The translations under genes were made by a program, and so were the position numbers. Shown here in pieces: positions 24,676-35,789 of a stretch of 64,000 bases of DNA. Source of the stretch: Sipunculus nudus. Lineage: Eukaryota; Annelida; Sipuncula; Golfingiida; Sipunculidae. Position 1 is the stretch's first letter. The number at the start of each line of letters is the position of its first letter. The stretch is from assembly GCA_026874595.1 (NCBI GenBank), contig CM049307.1, forward strand, positions 8,579,579 to 8,643,578, in the 5' to 3' direction. The notes beneath the pieces were generated by a model that was given only the letters and a program-made list of their open reading frames with translations, was not told the origin of the DNA and made no database searches.

Positions 24676-26531
24676 ATGCCCCCGCCACAAAGTGGCCGGG
24701 GCATATAGTTTTACCCATGTCCGTCATTCCGTCCTTCCGTCCTTCCGAAATCAAACAGTTGTACGGACTTTTTTTCGCAATGCCTGCAGATATTGGCCTG
24801 ATTTTTGGTGTGTAGGCAGATATAGACCAGTTACAGATCAAGTTCGCGTTTCGTCCCGGTTGACCTACTTTTGACTGTATTACGGCTCCTAAACTTAGAA
24901 ATTTTCATGAAAAATATGAAATTTCATGACAAATACACATGTACGGACTTTTTTTCGCAGTGCCTGCAGATGTTGGCCTGATTTTTGGTGTGTGGACAGA
25001 TATAGACCAGTTACAGATCGAGTTCGCGTTTCGTCCCGGTTGACCTACTTTTGACCGTTTTACGGCTCCTAAACTTAGAAAATTTCATGAAAAATAGAAA
25101 TAATAATGACAGATACACATGTACGGACTTTTTTTTCGCAATGCCTGCAGATATTGGCCTGATTTTTGGTGTGTGGACAGATATAGAGCAGTTACAGATT
25201 GAGTTCGCGTTTCGTCCCAGTTGACCACCTTTTGACCGTTTTACGGCTCCTAAACTTAGAAATTTTCATGAAAAATAGAAATATTCATGACAGATACACA
25301 TGTACGGACTTTTTTTCGCAGTGCCTGCAGATATTGGCCTGGTTTTTGGTGTGTGGGCAGATATAGACCAGTTAAAGATCGAGTTCATGTTTCGTCCCGG
25401 TTGACCTACTTTTGACCGTTTTACGGCTCCTAAACTTAGAAAATTTCATGAAAAATAGAAATATTCATGACAGATACACATGTACAGACTTTTTTTCGCA
25501 ATGCCTGCAGATATTGGCCTAATTTTTGGTGTGTGGGCAGATATATACCAGTTACAGATCGAGTTCGTGTTTCGTCCCGGTTGACCTACTTTTGACCGTT
25601 TTAAGGCTCCTGAACATAGAAAATTTCATGAAAAATATGAAATTTCATGACAAATACACATGTACGGACCTTTTTTGGCAATGCCTGCAGATATTGGCCT
25701 GATTTTTGGTGTTGGCAGATATTGACCAGTTACAGATGGAGTTCGCATTTTGTCCCGGTTGACCTACTTTTGACTGTTTTACGGCTCCTGAACATAGAAA
25801 ATTTCATGTAAAATATATATTTTCATGACAAATACACTTGTACAGACTTTTCTTCACAATACCTGCAGATATTGGCCTGATTTTTGGTGTGTGGGCAGAT
25901 AATGACCAGTTACAGATCAAGTTCACGTTTTGTCCCAGTTGACCTATTTTTGACCGTTTGACGGTGCTCTAACATAGAAAATTTCATAAAAAGGTGCACA
26001 TGTATGACTTTTTTTTGCAGTGCCTGCAGATTCAGGCCTGATTTTTGGTGTGTAGGCAGATAATGACCAGTTACAGATCGTGTTCTTGTTTTGTCTCAGT
26101 TGACCTACTTTTGACCATTTGACTGCTCCTGAACATAGAAAGTTTCATGAAAAATATAAATTTTCATAACAAATGCATATGTACTGACTTTTTTGTACTG
26201 ATAATGACAGTTACAGATCGCGTTTGCGTTTCATCCCGGTTGACCTACTTTTGATTGTTTTACGGCTCCTAAACATAGAAAATTTCATGAAAGACAGAAA
26301 TTTTTATGGAAAATGCACATGTATGGACTTTTTTTCACAATGCCTGCATATACTGGCATGATTTTTGGTGTGTTGCTTGATAATTACCTGTTACAGATCA
26401 AGTTTGCATTTTGCCCTTGTTGACCTACTTTTGACCATACGACACCTCCTGAACTTAAAAAATTTTCCAAATTTTACAAATGTTTCTAATTTGCCCAAGG
26501 CAGGGGCATTCGTGTCTTCCGACACATCTAG
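24676..26531 (+). mobile_element. ATGCCCC element with ~180-bp tandem units, nested in copy D
   Basis: Begins with a 29-nt hairpin (24676-24704: ATGCCCC/GGGGCAT outer stem, GCCAC/GTGGC inner stem, loop AAA), then a GTCCGTC/CCTTCCGT tract. About ten tandem units of about 180 bp follow, each starting near GTACGGACTTTTTTTCGCA (24761, 24941, 25121, 25302 and onwards), more decayed towards the 3' end. It ends with a small hairpin, GTGTC-TTCC-GACAC (26512-26525), then AT and CTAG, followed by T. A 3' hairpin plus CTAG and insertion among Ts are Helitron/Helentron-like features. Non-coding. Tandem units inside such elements recall the pearl elements of bivalves (known group; identity not tested). 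Confidence 0.75.
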
Positions 26532-27186
26532 TCTGTATTTTATTTTATTTTTGGCTATGCTACATTTTAGATTTTGTATTGTACCACCAGGGTTACAATG
26601 ATTAAAGTGCACATTTAATTGTGTCCACAAAGTGATGTATTGCTATGAAAGTGTGGATGTTCATCAGAATGCTCATTAAAGATTTTAATTTGTTTGACTT
26701 ATAACTCATGGTTGTATCAGTTGTTACATGATACTGGCTAAATAATCAGATTTATATTGCTGATCCTTTATTTCAGTTCATAAAATTAAACATTCCCAAC
26801 TCCAGTTTGCTCCTGGTATAATATATTGGGTGTTTTGATCCTTGGATTAATTTTAACACATGTATTAGTTTCATAGTTGAGAATACTTTTCTTTTTTCCT
26901 GATACCATTTAAAAAAATATAAATATTTAAATTTTTCCTGTTAGTGCTGCGGATTTAATTTTCAAAGCATGTACACATTAGCATTTCATCTGTTAAAATC
27001 TGAAATTTGAAACTAATTGATCAAAAATTGTAGATTTTATTCAAGTTTCCAGGTACCAAGTCTTCATTGTTTACATCAGGTCAGTATAAATGCAGTGTAC
27101 TGGGCAGTTACATAACACCTTCAGGTCTGACCTACTGCCACTGTGAGTGTCTGGGTCAGGCTGGGTCAGGCAGTAATTACCAGAGA

Positions 27187-27226
27187 GCCTCTCTCTCTCT
27201 TTCTCTCTCTCTCTCTGGCACTCCAG

Positions 27227-27262
<36 letters not shown>

Positions 27263-27310
27263 GCTTTTTCTCTTTCTCTCTCCATCTTTCTCTCTCTCTC
27301 TCTCTCTCAC
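27187..27310. repeat. (CT)n microsatellite
   Basis: Interrupted CT/CTTT dinucleotide-type tract of about 120 bp. The serine/leucine and arginine/glutamate-rich open frames across it are repeat artefacts. Confidence 0.95.
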
Positions 27311-28675
27311 CCTTATTGCCTCCCTTCCCCCCTCCATCCCATTTCGTTTGACAGGTACTATAAACTAGATACATTAGCTATAAATGTTGATGCAATTTAG
27401 AAATGTGATTCAACTGAAATATTCACAATCACATGTATGTTATACTGTAAATTTATAGTAACATTCGTAAACCTGGATAAAAATTATGTAATGAAAAAAA
27501 AGGAATAAATGCAAATATTGTTAATTTTTTATTGGCTCAGTAGAATGGGGAAAAAATGATTTGCTTTGTTTCTCCATCTTTCTGCCTGTTTTAAATATTT
27601 AATGTTCATGAATAAACTTTTTTTTATAAGCTCTGTTAAATTAAATTTCATATCCTGTATGTATGTGCAAGGGTGTTGTAACTCTCACCATCCCCTTCTT
27701 CATCCCACTGAGGCTTTGCTCCTTGGCACTGTGAACAATGGTTCTAATGGCTATAGCATAAAATTTAATAATTAAAGAAAATATCTACAGAGAGACAGAG
27801 GCGTTGTAACTCTGATCATAACACAACACCTCCCCCCCATCAAGTCATTGCACCTGTGGAGTGGGGACATTATGGCAACTGTATACATATCATAAAATTG
27901 ATAAAAAAGGTTTACCAAATAAATTGGATCTCATCAGACAAATGTGTAAACTGTTGAACTGTCAACAGCTTATCAAAAATGTAACCAATGGAAAGGCATG
28001 GTCAGATCTCAAATATTATTTGCAACATTTCTTCAATCATATAAACCAACCATCGCCCAAATTACCTCTTCCTCTCAAACTTTATCTAAATTTCTTCATA
28101 TTTTTAATATTTTAACCTTCTAGGTGGTTCAGTGCTGTTGACCATTTGTCCATAGGTACCTATGTACATGCCAGAAATTATGTCAATATTGTGTAATATG
28201 TAGACGTGAGGGTCATCAAAATAATGTACCTTGTCAAGACCGATCTTGTCAAGATATCATGTCATACAGTCACAAATTCATAAATCCCCTCATCAGCATA
28301 GTTAATCATAACCTTGTAGATGTCAAATTGAAATCTTGCAGTTTTCCATACACTATAGTTCCCTCAACAAATAGCCTTATCATCATTATACCACTGCTTA
28401 GAATACTGTCATTGCATTCATATTTGCTCAAATAAATTGTTTTTTCGACCCCTCCCAAATAAATAAAAAATAAACCACTATATTTTACTCCATATTAATC
28501 CATCAGTCAGATTATTTCAAATATCATTTACTCACATATTACATTATATTCCTTTATAAAAGCCCAACATGACCATGATATTCATAAGCTTTTTCTACTC
28601 AATATAGTATAACAATGGTGATACATTTATAGTCCAATAATGATCAGCTGAGCACCGTGACCCATGGGTCCCTTG

Positions 28676-29050
28676 TTTTACCTGTAAACTTTTTAAATAC
28701 TGTGGATTTAATTTTCACAGCATGTACACACAAGGATTTAATCTGTTTAAATCTGATATTTGAAGATAAAAACTGCAAAATTAAGACTAGTAATTGAATT
28801 TTCTTGTTGTATTCCCTTAAATTGTCAAGCAGTCCACTTTGGTCACTGTAGGTCATTCAGTGCAGCTCTCTAGGCTCCCCAGGATGTTGTTACCTATGTA
28901 ATCCCATCACTCAGGCAAGCCCTCTCTTTTGTTGAGCTTGATCAGGTTGTCTGCAGTTAATATTTGAAGTTGATTATTGGTGCCATCGTCTGTTGGCAGT
29001 CTGCCAGATGAGTCGCAAATACTGTCTTTTATTCACCAGTGTTTTTCAGC
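28676..29050 (+). mobile_element. Truncated AGCTCAG-family fragment (gamma body)
   Basis: Resumes with CTGTAAACTTTTTAAATACTG, close to internal sequence of copies D and I, and runs through the gamma block near 28800-28870. It then loses similarity, with neither terminus present. It may be the outer element into which the preceding copy inserted. Confidence 0.45.
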
Positions 29051-29329
29051 AGAGCCTTCAGAATTCTGCGGTTTCACTGAGAGATGTCCGTTCTATAAAA
29101 TGTTGTCTCAGACAACAGTGAACTAAGCCATCTGGTTCTTTGTGTAAGCCTGAATGTAAATCGCTTATTGTATCCGCCAAAACAGAGTTTTGTGGATACA
29201 ATGTTTTCAGGCAGCCGCCGCCGTGTAGGTGTCCGGAGAACATCTCCGTAACCGCTTGGCAGGATTTTAGAAAACCTGGGATTATGTTCGTGTCACATGT
29301 GAACTGCTGCACCCTGATTTTGTTTAGAC
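29051..29329. other. Short unexplained stretch with two strong hairpins
   Basis: More GC-balanced than its surroundings. It contains a 17-nt palindrome (29101-29117, TGTTGTCT/AGACAACA) and a hairpin at 29168-29201 (TTGTATCC/GGATACAA outer stem). No coding assignment is possible. Confidence 0.4.
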
Positions 29330-32300
29330 CTCCGACCTTTCCTCTGCGTCCATCTGTGCATCTGTGTTCACACATAAACCCCCATATCTATGGACTCATT
29401 TGACCGATTGGGCTGAACTTTTGCACATTTATACATCTTGGATAGGTTTTCAATTTGTGACAGGTGGGGCCACCTACCTCCCCGTTTACACTCCAGACAT
29501 TCATGCTAATATCTCAGGACTGATTTGACTGATCAGCCTGAAATTTTGCATATGTATAGGTCTATTATAGAACTTTATTATACGCAAAACTGGTGGCGCC
29601 ACCTGCAACCGTTTTTGCACAGTGGCCATCTGTTTATCTGCCCTTGGATAAAATCATGCATATCTCTGCAGTGGTTGGATTTATTCTCCTGAAATTTGGC
29701 ACGTTTCTACATCTTGGATAGATTTTTAGCTCAGCTGACTATAAGTCATCTGAGCTATAGTCGTGGTCCATTGTCTGTCGTCCGTCCGTCCATCCATAGA
29801 TGTGGCACGTTTTGAAACAGTAAGACCCAGGAATCCAAAATTCAGCATAATGTTAGATGTCCCAAAGATCTCCTACCAAGCCGAAAACTTGGTCTTTGCG
29901 ACTTCGTTCCTTTGAGAAATTAAGGAAAAACCTCAATTTTTTATTAAAACCTATTTTCATACTTCAAGACTGCCTCAAAACCACTCATCTGTTTTTCCTC
30001 ATATTCACTATAAACATTCCTCTATATAGTTCCTATGTACATGCCAGAAATTAGGTCTGAATTATATAATTTAAAAAAGTTATGGGCCCAAACATAATGC
30101 ATTTTGTAAAAAATCAGGAAAGATATTTGATCACTTAACACAAAACATGTTAATGCTTTGGACTTTTTTTCCAGTAATATAACTTTAATTAATCAAAATC
30201 AAATTGTATACCCAAAATTAGATCAGACTTTTTAAAAATTTTTAAAATATTAACAAAAATAAAATATTGGTACCCCAAATATTGCCCAACTTTGACCATG
30301 GCACATTTTTTTTCCTGTCAGTACTGTGGATTTAATTTTCACAGAATGTTTCTGTTAGCATTTTTCTGTTAACACCAAAAATTTGAAACCAGTTGATCAA
30401 AAACTGTAGATTTTATTCAAGTTTTCAAGCACCATGTAACACATTGTTTACATCAAGCTAGTGTTATGCAGTCTGCAAGAGCTCAGTTCCCTAGCTTCAG
30501 CTCTCAGTTCCTAAAATTTGGCATACAATTAGATGTCTCCAAAATCCCCTACCATGCCAAGAATTTGGTCACTAGGACTTGATACCTTCGAGATATTAAT
30601 GATGAACTTCATTTTTCCATTAAAAACCCATTGTTACTCTTCAAGACTGCCTAATATCAAAACCACTCATCTGACTTTAATCATATATAATATACATATT
30701 TTTCTATACATTCTCTATGCACAAGCCAGAAATGATGTCAGTTTTGCATAATTGTTTTTAAGTTATGGGCCCAAACATAATGCTCTTTGTAAAAAATCAA
30801 GAAATATATTTACTCCCTTAACAAGAGGATTGCTGAAGCTAGAGATTTTTTGTCAGGGATGTAACATTATTTAATCAAGATTCAATTGAATACCCAAAAT
30901 TAGTTCCGAATTTTTCAAATTTTATAAGTTATTAGTATAAATATAAAATTAGTACCTTAAATTTTGCCCAACTTTGACCATGGCACGTTTGTTTCCTGTG
31001 AGCACTGTTGATATAATTTTCATATCATGCACACATAAGGATTTCAGCTTTTTAGTTTAGAAAGCTGAAAGAAATTGGCCAAAAATTGTAGCTTTTATTA
31101 ATGTTTTTATGAGACCATGTCAGACCTTGGCTTTCCCAAGCCCCTCTTGAGTCACCTGTATGTTGACCTTGTTGACCTTTCAGCAAATTATGCATGCTTG
31201 AGGCGAGACATACACTGGGGCAGCCAGGCAGCTTATGGCCAGCCACAGTTGATCCAGGTGTCCAACCCAAACATCCAGTAGTTTTAAACAACAACATAAC
31301 AATAAACAATAAATTAATAAATTTTATTGCTTTTTAATAAGAAATTAAAGAAAAATAGAAAAGGAATTTGTTAGTTGATAATAACAGAAAATTAACTTGC
31401 AGTTACTGATGATATAAGAATTGATGGATAGAATGTCACATATTCCAAATAACACCATGCAGTCACCTATGGTATTTTTCAGTTCAATTTTAATCATAAA
31501 AAATGGTGAAAACTGAATAAATACCAGACATGGTGCGAATACTTTGTAAATGTATTTGAATACGAATATGAACTTGTACTCCATTATAAAATTTCTTGCA
31601 TAAGAATAGGAATTCAGGTAAATATGAAAGTATATGAATACCAGTGCAAATACTTTCAAAATGTATTCATGAATGCATTCATGAATATATTCTTTAATAT
31701 TATTTTAATAATCATTTCAGTTACCGGTATATTTTATTTTAAAAAATCATACAATTCTCTTAGTATTTTTAATAAAAATTATATTTTGGACAATATTTGT
31801 AATTATTTTTAATAAATAGTTGAACTCTTATATTATATGTTCTGGTTTTAATTGATAATAACAGGAAATTAACTTGCAGTTACTGATGATATAAGAATCA
31901 TGTATCGATGAATAGAATGTCACATGTCCCAAATAACACCATGCAGTCACCTATGGTATTTTTCAGTTCAATTTTAATCATAAAAAAATAAATCATATTA
32001 TTCATTACTAATCATTAGGGATCATATGAAGGAAATTAATGATAGACAAAGATGCAGTTGATAATATTAATCTAAATTCCTACTGTGTCTAGTGTGTACA
32101 TTGATGTGAAATTAGTCCAAAATGAATATATTACATGTATTTATTTTTAATATAAATAAAAGCCATAAAACCAGGTACTTATGATCATTGTTTAAATGTA
32201 TGAATTTTGTATATTCTGGATTCTCAACATCATTGTTTGGTGAAAACTTAATAAATACCAGACATGGTGTGAATACTTTGCAAATGTATTTGAATACGAA

Positions 32301-33790
32301 ATTTAAACTTGTACTCCATTATAAAATTTCTTGCATAAGAATGGGAATTCAGGAAAAAAATGAAAGTATATGAATACCAGTGCAAATACTTTCAAAATGT
32401 ATTCATGAATGCATTCATGAATATATTCTTTAATATTATTTTAATAATCATTTCAGTTACCGGTATATTTTATTTTAAAAAATCAAACGATTCTCTTAGT
32501 ATTTTTAATAAAAATTATATTTGGGACAATATTTGTAATTATTTTTAATAAAAAGTTAAACTCTTATATTATATGTTCTGGTTATAAGTTATATGGCCAA
32601 GTCAAAATCTGTGTGACAGTAGCACTCTATTTGTTAATAAAATAAATGAAATCAGTCCTCTTCCCTGTCTCCAAAGATACTATCAAAATCAAACATAAGT
32701 TAAACACAAACAACTCATTATACAGTTTATATTTATTACCACACAAAACTAGTATGTGCCTCATTTCTAAATCATATTTTTTTATCATATTTAACAGCTG
32801 AGCGCCGTGACCCATAGGTCCCTTGTTTTGTTGATATGACAGGTGGCGCCACCTACCTATGCATTTGCACTGCAGACATCCATGCTGATATCTCAGGACT
32901 CGTTTGACATATCAGCTGAAATTTTGCGTGTGTATTGGTCTAACATAGCCCTTAATTATACCCAAAACTGCTTGCCGCACCTGCAACTGTTTTTGCACAG
33001 CGTCCATCTGTTTGTCTGCCTTGCGATAAAATCATGCATATCTCTGCAGTGGTTGGACTTATTCATATGAAATTTTGCACCTGTATACATCTTGGGTAGA
33101 TTTTTTTGTTGATATGACAGGTGGCGCCACCTACCTTTGCGTTTGCACTGCAGACATCCATGCTGATATATCAGGACTTGTTTGACCGATCAGGCTGAAA
33201 TTTTGCATGTTTATAGATCAAATGTGGCTCTTTATCATACCAAAAACCTTTTTTGCCACCTGCAAAAGTTTTTGCACAGTGTCCATCTGGCTGTCTGCCT
33301 TGGGGATAAAATCATGCATATCTCTGCAATACAATGACTTATCTACCTGAAATTTGGCATGAAAATATATCTTGGATAGATTTCTTGTGAAGTTGGCAGG
33401 TGTGCCACCTTCCATGCTAATATGCAATACTGATTTTGGCAAATACATGTAGTCGCTTGTCGACTACCCGTATTTTTAGTTATTCAAGTTTTTCAGAGGC
33501 TCTAATATATTCACATTGTCAACCTCCAGAACACCATGTCTGGTCACTACAGACTTGCCTGGGTAACTTTATTAATCATGCAATTTGCATAGGTATACAA
33601 CTTGGACAGCTTTCTGGATTTTGTGGTAGGTGGCACAACCTACATACACCTTTCGGCTGCAGACATCCATATTAATATGCCACACACCTCACTCTATTTC
33701 CCCTTGCCACTTAATCAATGTCTCACTTCACCTGTTCCACTCTGATTTTGGCAGATACACGTAGTCGCTTGTCGACTACCTGTATTCTAG
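29330..33790 (+). mobile_element. GGTGGCGCCACC repeat family with Helitron-like 3' ends, split by copy F
   Basis: Units of roughly 280 bp share GACAGGTGGCGCCACCTACC, CAGACATCCATGCT and AAAATCATGCATATCTCTGC blocks. They lie before (to 29727) and after (32826 onwards) the AGCTCAG copy F. The 12-bp palindrome GGTGGCGCCACC recurs. Two ends carry a perfect 7-bp hairpin, GTAGTCG-CTTGT-CGACTAC, at 33449-33467 and 33761-33779. The second is followed after 7 nt by CTAG (33787-33790) and T, which is the known layout of a Helitron 3' end. No helicase/Rep protein is present, so this is non-autonomous. The 5' boundary is approximate. Confidence 0.55.
29728..32825 (+). mobile_element. AGCTCAG element, copy F (type alpha) with duplicated 3' part
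   Basis: Hairpin at 29728-29756, terminus CCATAGGTCCCTTG at 32825. Sequence flanking the insertion (CTTGGATAGATTTTT before, TTTTGTTGATATGACAGG after) matches an uninterrupted stretch at 33085-33120, which shows the target was a T run in the host repeat. The block with ATTCATGAATGCATTCATG occurs twice (about 31660 and 32400), so roughly 740 bp of the 3' half is tandemly duplicated. This explains its 3.1-kb length. Confidence 0.75.
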
Positions 33791-34786
33791 TTTATTACAC
33801 AGCAATCAAAAATTGTTGCTAAAAACCACTCATGCCAAAAAAGTGTGGATCAGCTCAGTTGGCATGGATATAGATCTATAGCTGCATGGTTTTAGGCATG
33901 GACGGTATTAATAATAACTGGTTCCTGGTCCAAACTTTGACACCACAAAGGCAGAATGTTGAATGCTTAAGAAAACATAAGACATTCTCTTTAGATAGTT
34001 TCTAATAAGTAATGTTTTTAGATGATGTCTACAGATTATGACTATTCCATTAATTCTACTCCTGTGCATACAAAGCCATACCACCCAGAAGGCTTTACAT
34101 ATCACTGATTATCAGTAACATTGTGTATTCGCAAATATTCTCCATCAGGCCATGGTCCTGTCCCTTAGAAAACAGCCTGAGACTGATTTCTGGAACTTAT
34201 ATATAGTTTCGTAATATAATCAAGTATTGGGAAACCTCTACTTACAGGGCCAGGGCTATGTACCTCTTAGTTACAGACTCCTGAGACAGCTATGACACTC
34301 AAGATCAAGAAACCTCTCTAACATGGACATTTTTGTATTGTGATCAAAAGCCTGGTATTCTTTATTTGAATGATTCACTTTATATAGATCCTAAAAATCA
34401 GACACAGTGTCAAATGCTTCTTTTCATCTAGGCCTTAGATCCTTGAAAACATGTTTCTAGGATAGCTGATATTGCTTATAAACATTGCCAGACTGGCCTT
34501 GAAGTACCAGTTCCAAAATATATTTTGATATGAGGCAAGCTTTTAAGAAAACTTCATTGCCTGAAATGAATTGAAGGAAATGTCTTTCTTCAGAGTAAAT
34601 GTTCACAAACATGGTGTATACATTAAAAAGATAAGACAGTTCTGACTCCATCCCTAATGTCAATATTTTTTCGATTTTGGTCAATTTAATCATGAAAGTT
34701 TTTCTTTTAATATACACAATTTCATTCAGTGTTTATATTTACTTTGAATGCTTCAGATGGTTTTTTACAGATACGATGGGATTTTT
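33791..34786. other. Region with no gene recognised
   Basis: AT-rich, low-repeat sequence with no recognisable frame, RNA or element end. Confidence 0.55.
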
Positions 34787-35571
34787 AGCTCAGCTGACTA
34801 TAAGTCATCTGAGCTATAGTCGTGGTCCATTGTCCGTCGTCCGTCCGTCTGTCCGTCCGTCCGTCTGTCCGTCCGTCCGTCCGTAGATGTGGCACGTTTT
34901 GAAACCGTAAGACCTAGGAATCCAAAATTCAGCATAATGTTAGATGTCCCCAAGATCTCCTACCAAGCCGAAAACTGGGTCTTTGCGACTTCGTTCCTTT
35001 GAGAAATTAAGGAAAAACCTCAATTTTTTATTAAAAACCTATTTTCACATTTCAGGACTGCCTAATATCAAAATCACTCATATGTTTTTCCTCATATTTA
35101 CCATAAATATTCCTCTATATAGTTTCTATGTACATGCCAGAAATTAAGTCTGTTAAGTATAAATTCTTTAAGTTATGGGCCCAAACATAATTGACTTTGT
35201 AAAAAATCAGGAAAAATATTTACTCACTTAACATGAAAAATTTTGAAACTAGAGTCTATTTTCCCAAGTATATTACTATGTTTAATTAAGATTCAATTGT
35301 TTAACCAAAATTAGATCTGAATTTTGTAAGTTTTTTAAGTTATTCGCATAAAAATAAAATCAGTACCTTAAATTTTGCCCAACTTTGACCATGGCACGTT
35401 TTTTTTCTGTTAGTACCATTGATTTAATTTTCACAGCATGTAAACATAAATATTTAATTTGTTTAAATCTGAAAGTTGAAAATAAAAGCTTGAAAATTAG
35501 GCTAGTTATTGATTTTTTCTTGAGGCTCTGTTGTAGTCATTTGCTTTGATTACAGATTACAGATGCAGGGT

Positions 35572-35582
35572 CCCACTCCAGG
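35572..35582. repeat. Left copy of 11-bp direct duplication
   Basis: CCCACTCCAGG at the left edge of the 15.7-kb insertion, identical to 51248-51258. Copy C has a single such site (about 18474-18484), so it is a candidate target-site duplication. Confidence 0.65.
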
Positions 35583-35789
35583 GGGGAATCCTCCATGTCC
35601 CTATCAACCTTATATGTAGCTTATATGTGTTGATTCCCCATAAACCTTTCTAACACTGTGGATGCAAGGGGCACGGAGGATCACCAACTGAAGACACACT
35701 CCCCAAATGCATCCAGGACTCACAGGGTGCACATTCATTCAGATGCATCTGCCTACCCTGGATGCATCTACATGCTAAGGATGCATATG
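35583..35789. other. Left terminal segment of the fold-back insertion
   Basis: Begins GGGGAATC (35583-35590), inverted as GATTCCCC at 35632-35639. It carries the 13-base CCTCCATGTCCCT and, at 35658-35679, a near-reverse-complement GATGCAAGGGGCACGGAGG that resembles 51222-51243 in direct orientation. It then has several ATGCATC motifs before the array begins. Confidence 0.55.

Larger units (their letters stand above)
23580..28675 (+). mobile_element. Composite AGCTCAG element, copy D (type gamma), internally deleted and interrupted
   Basis: The hairpin at 23580-23606 lacks its last bases and jumps directly to sequence normally several hundred bases inside the element, so most of the GTCC-tract region is deleted. 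The gamma body follows (CTCTTGTTGTATTCCC near 23820, poly-C near 24627-24639). It is split by the ATGCCCC element at 24676-26531, then resumes with CTGTATTTTATT, as in copy I at 61683. Beyond about 26930 a second block of element-internal sequence follows. The whole ends in a standard terminus, GTGACCCATGGGTCCCTTG, at 28675. It may be two truncated copies joined. Confidence 0.55.

Noticed and set aside
27071-27400. Ser/Leu-rich and Arg/Glu-rich open frames on both strands
   Set aside because: Produced by the (CT)n tract at 27187-27310.
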